Shown piece by piece: positions 6,975-7,198 of a stretch of 7,198 nucleotides of DNA. Positions within the stretch are counted from its first letter, which is position 1, and each line of letters opens with the position of its first letter. The notes under the pieces are model-generated. The model made no database searches and was not told the DNA's origin. It worked only from the letters and a program-made list of their open reading frames with translations. Position numbers and translations under genes: made by a program. Source of the DNA: Flavobacteriaceae bacterium (GTDB lineage: Bacteria > Bacteroidota > Bacteroidia > Flavobacteriales > Flavobacteriaceae); contig JAUWLK010000137.1 of assembly GCA_030613745.1 (NCBI GenBank), forward strand, positions 1-7,198. The letters run 5' to 3'.

Positions 6975-7198
6975 TCAAAACAACTTTAATTGTGAGGTAT
7001 GAATCTTTTTATATTCATTTACCTTATCTTGATCTTTCAAATATCTCTTAATCACTTCTTCGTTAGATTTGATGCAATTTGTTCTTTTTTGGAAAGGTAT
7101 TTTTAATTCCAAATTTGGAAGACTACCGCATCCACTTTTGGCGGATTTGGTTCATTTTTAAAGTAATGGATAATTCAATTGCTTTAAATAAATATCCT
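6975..7198 (-). pseudogene. Unrecognised gene remnant, 3' part, probably frameshifted
   Basis: Reading the minus strand, codons are open from 7151 down to the TGA at 6975-6977 (58 codons) with no ATG start. The product includes L-P-N-L-E-L-K-I-P-F-Q-K, then N-E-E-V-I-K-R-Y-L-K-D-Q-D and ends Q-L-K-L-F. A second minus-strand frame enters from the window edge and ends at a TAG at 7123-7125; it reads K-A-I-E-L-S-I-T-L-K-M-N-Q-I-R-Q-K-W-M-R. The two frames overlap by about 30 bases, so one small indel around 7123-7151 could join them into one C-terminus. The charged, helical ending resembles the tail of a transposase (for example TnpA of IS200/IS605 type, N-E-E-V-I-x-x-Y-x-x-x-Q), but I do not recognise the family with confidence. 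The original gene would extend beyond the right edge. Confidence 0.4.

Noticed and set aside
1..7198. CRISPR array, tandem repeats, toxin-antitoxin or defence genes
   Set aside because: No regularly spaced repeats and no recognisable defence or toxin families were seen on either strand.

Overview
The window comes from a low-GC, AT-rich bacterial genome and looks like a marine-type member of the Bacteroidota, probably Flavobacteriia. The grounds are the codon use (AAA, TTA, ATT and GAA dominate), the lack of Shine-Dalgarno sequences before the starts, and protein types common in that group: a SulP/STAS transporter, a secreted iduronate-2-sulfatase-like sulfatase and a Tat-signal aldo/keto reductase. 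The genus cannot be fixed from the sequence alone.

Left part (1-3706, plus strand): three closely spaced co-directional genes, probably one transcription unit. They are a SulP-family anion transporter with a C-terminal STAS domain, a CDP-alcohol phosphatidyltransferase with a perfect catalytic motif, and a membrane-anchored metallophosphoesterase. The last is interrupted by one in-frame TGA, exactly where the glycine of the metal-binding G-N-H-D motif should be. Everything downstream of that TGA stays in frame and keeps the remaining metal-ligand motifs, so this is either a very recent nonsense mutation or a sequence error.

Junction (about 3758-3850): a hairpin terminator that reads best on the minus strand is followed by 17 bases matching the 3' end of a tRNA gene (T-arm end, acceptor strand and discriminator). 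No tRNA body follows. This is what is left at one end when an element integrates into a tRNA 3' end, so DNA to the right may be an integrated or otherwise acquired segment. The integrase and the intact tRNA would lie outside the window.

Right part (3814-7198, minus-strand genes): an aldo/keto reductase with a twin-arginine signal, then a roughly 400-bp gap with what may be the 5' end of a degraded IS982-type insertion sequence, then a secreted formylglycine sulfatase. The last 460 bp hold no intact gene. They contain an unrecognised 3' coding fragment on the minus strand, followed by a strong hairpin and a T-tract. Scattered gene debris fits an accessory region.

Functional links are inferred only. 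The sulfatase would release sulfate from sulfated glycans or similar substrates outside the cytoplasm, and SulP transporters can carry sulfate or bicarbonate, but the two genes lie in different blocks and nothing in the sequence ties them together. I found no convincing evidence of a wholly new system. The most notable items are the TGA within the GNHD motif and the tRNA-tail junction.
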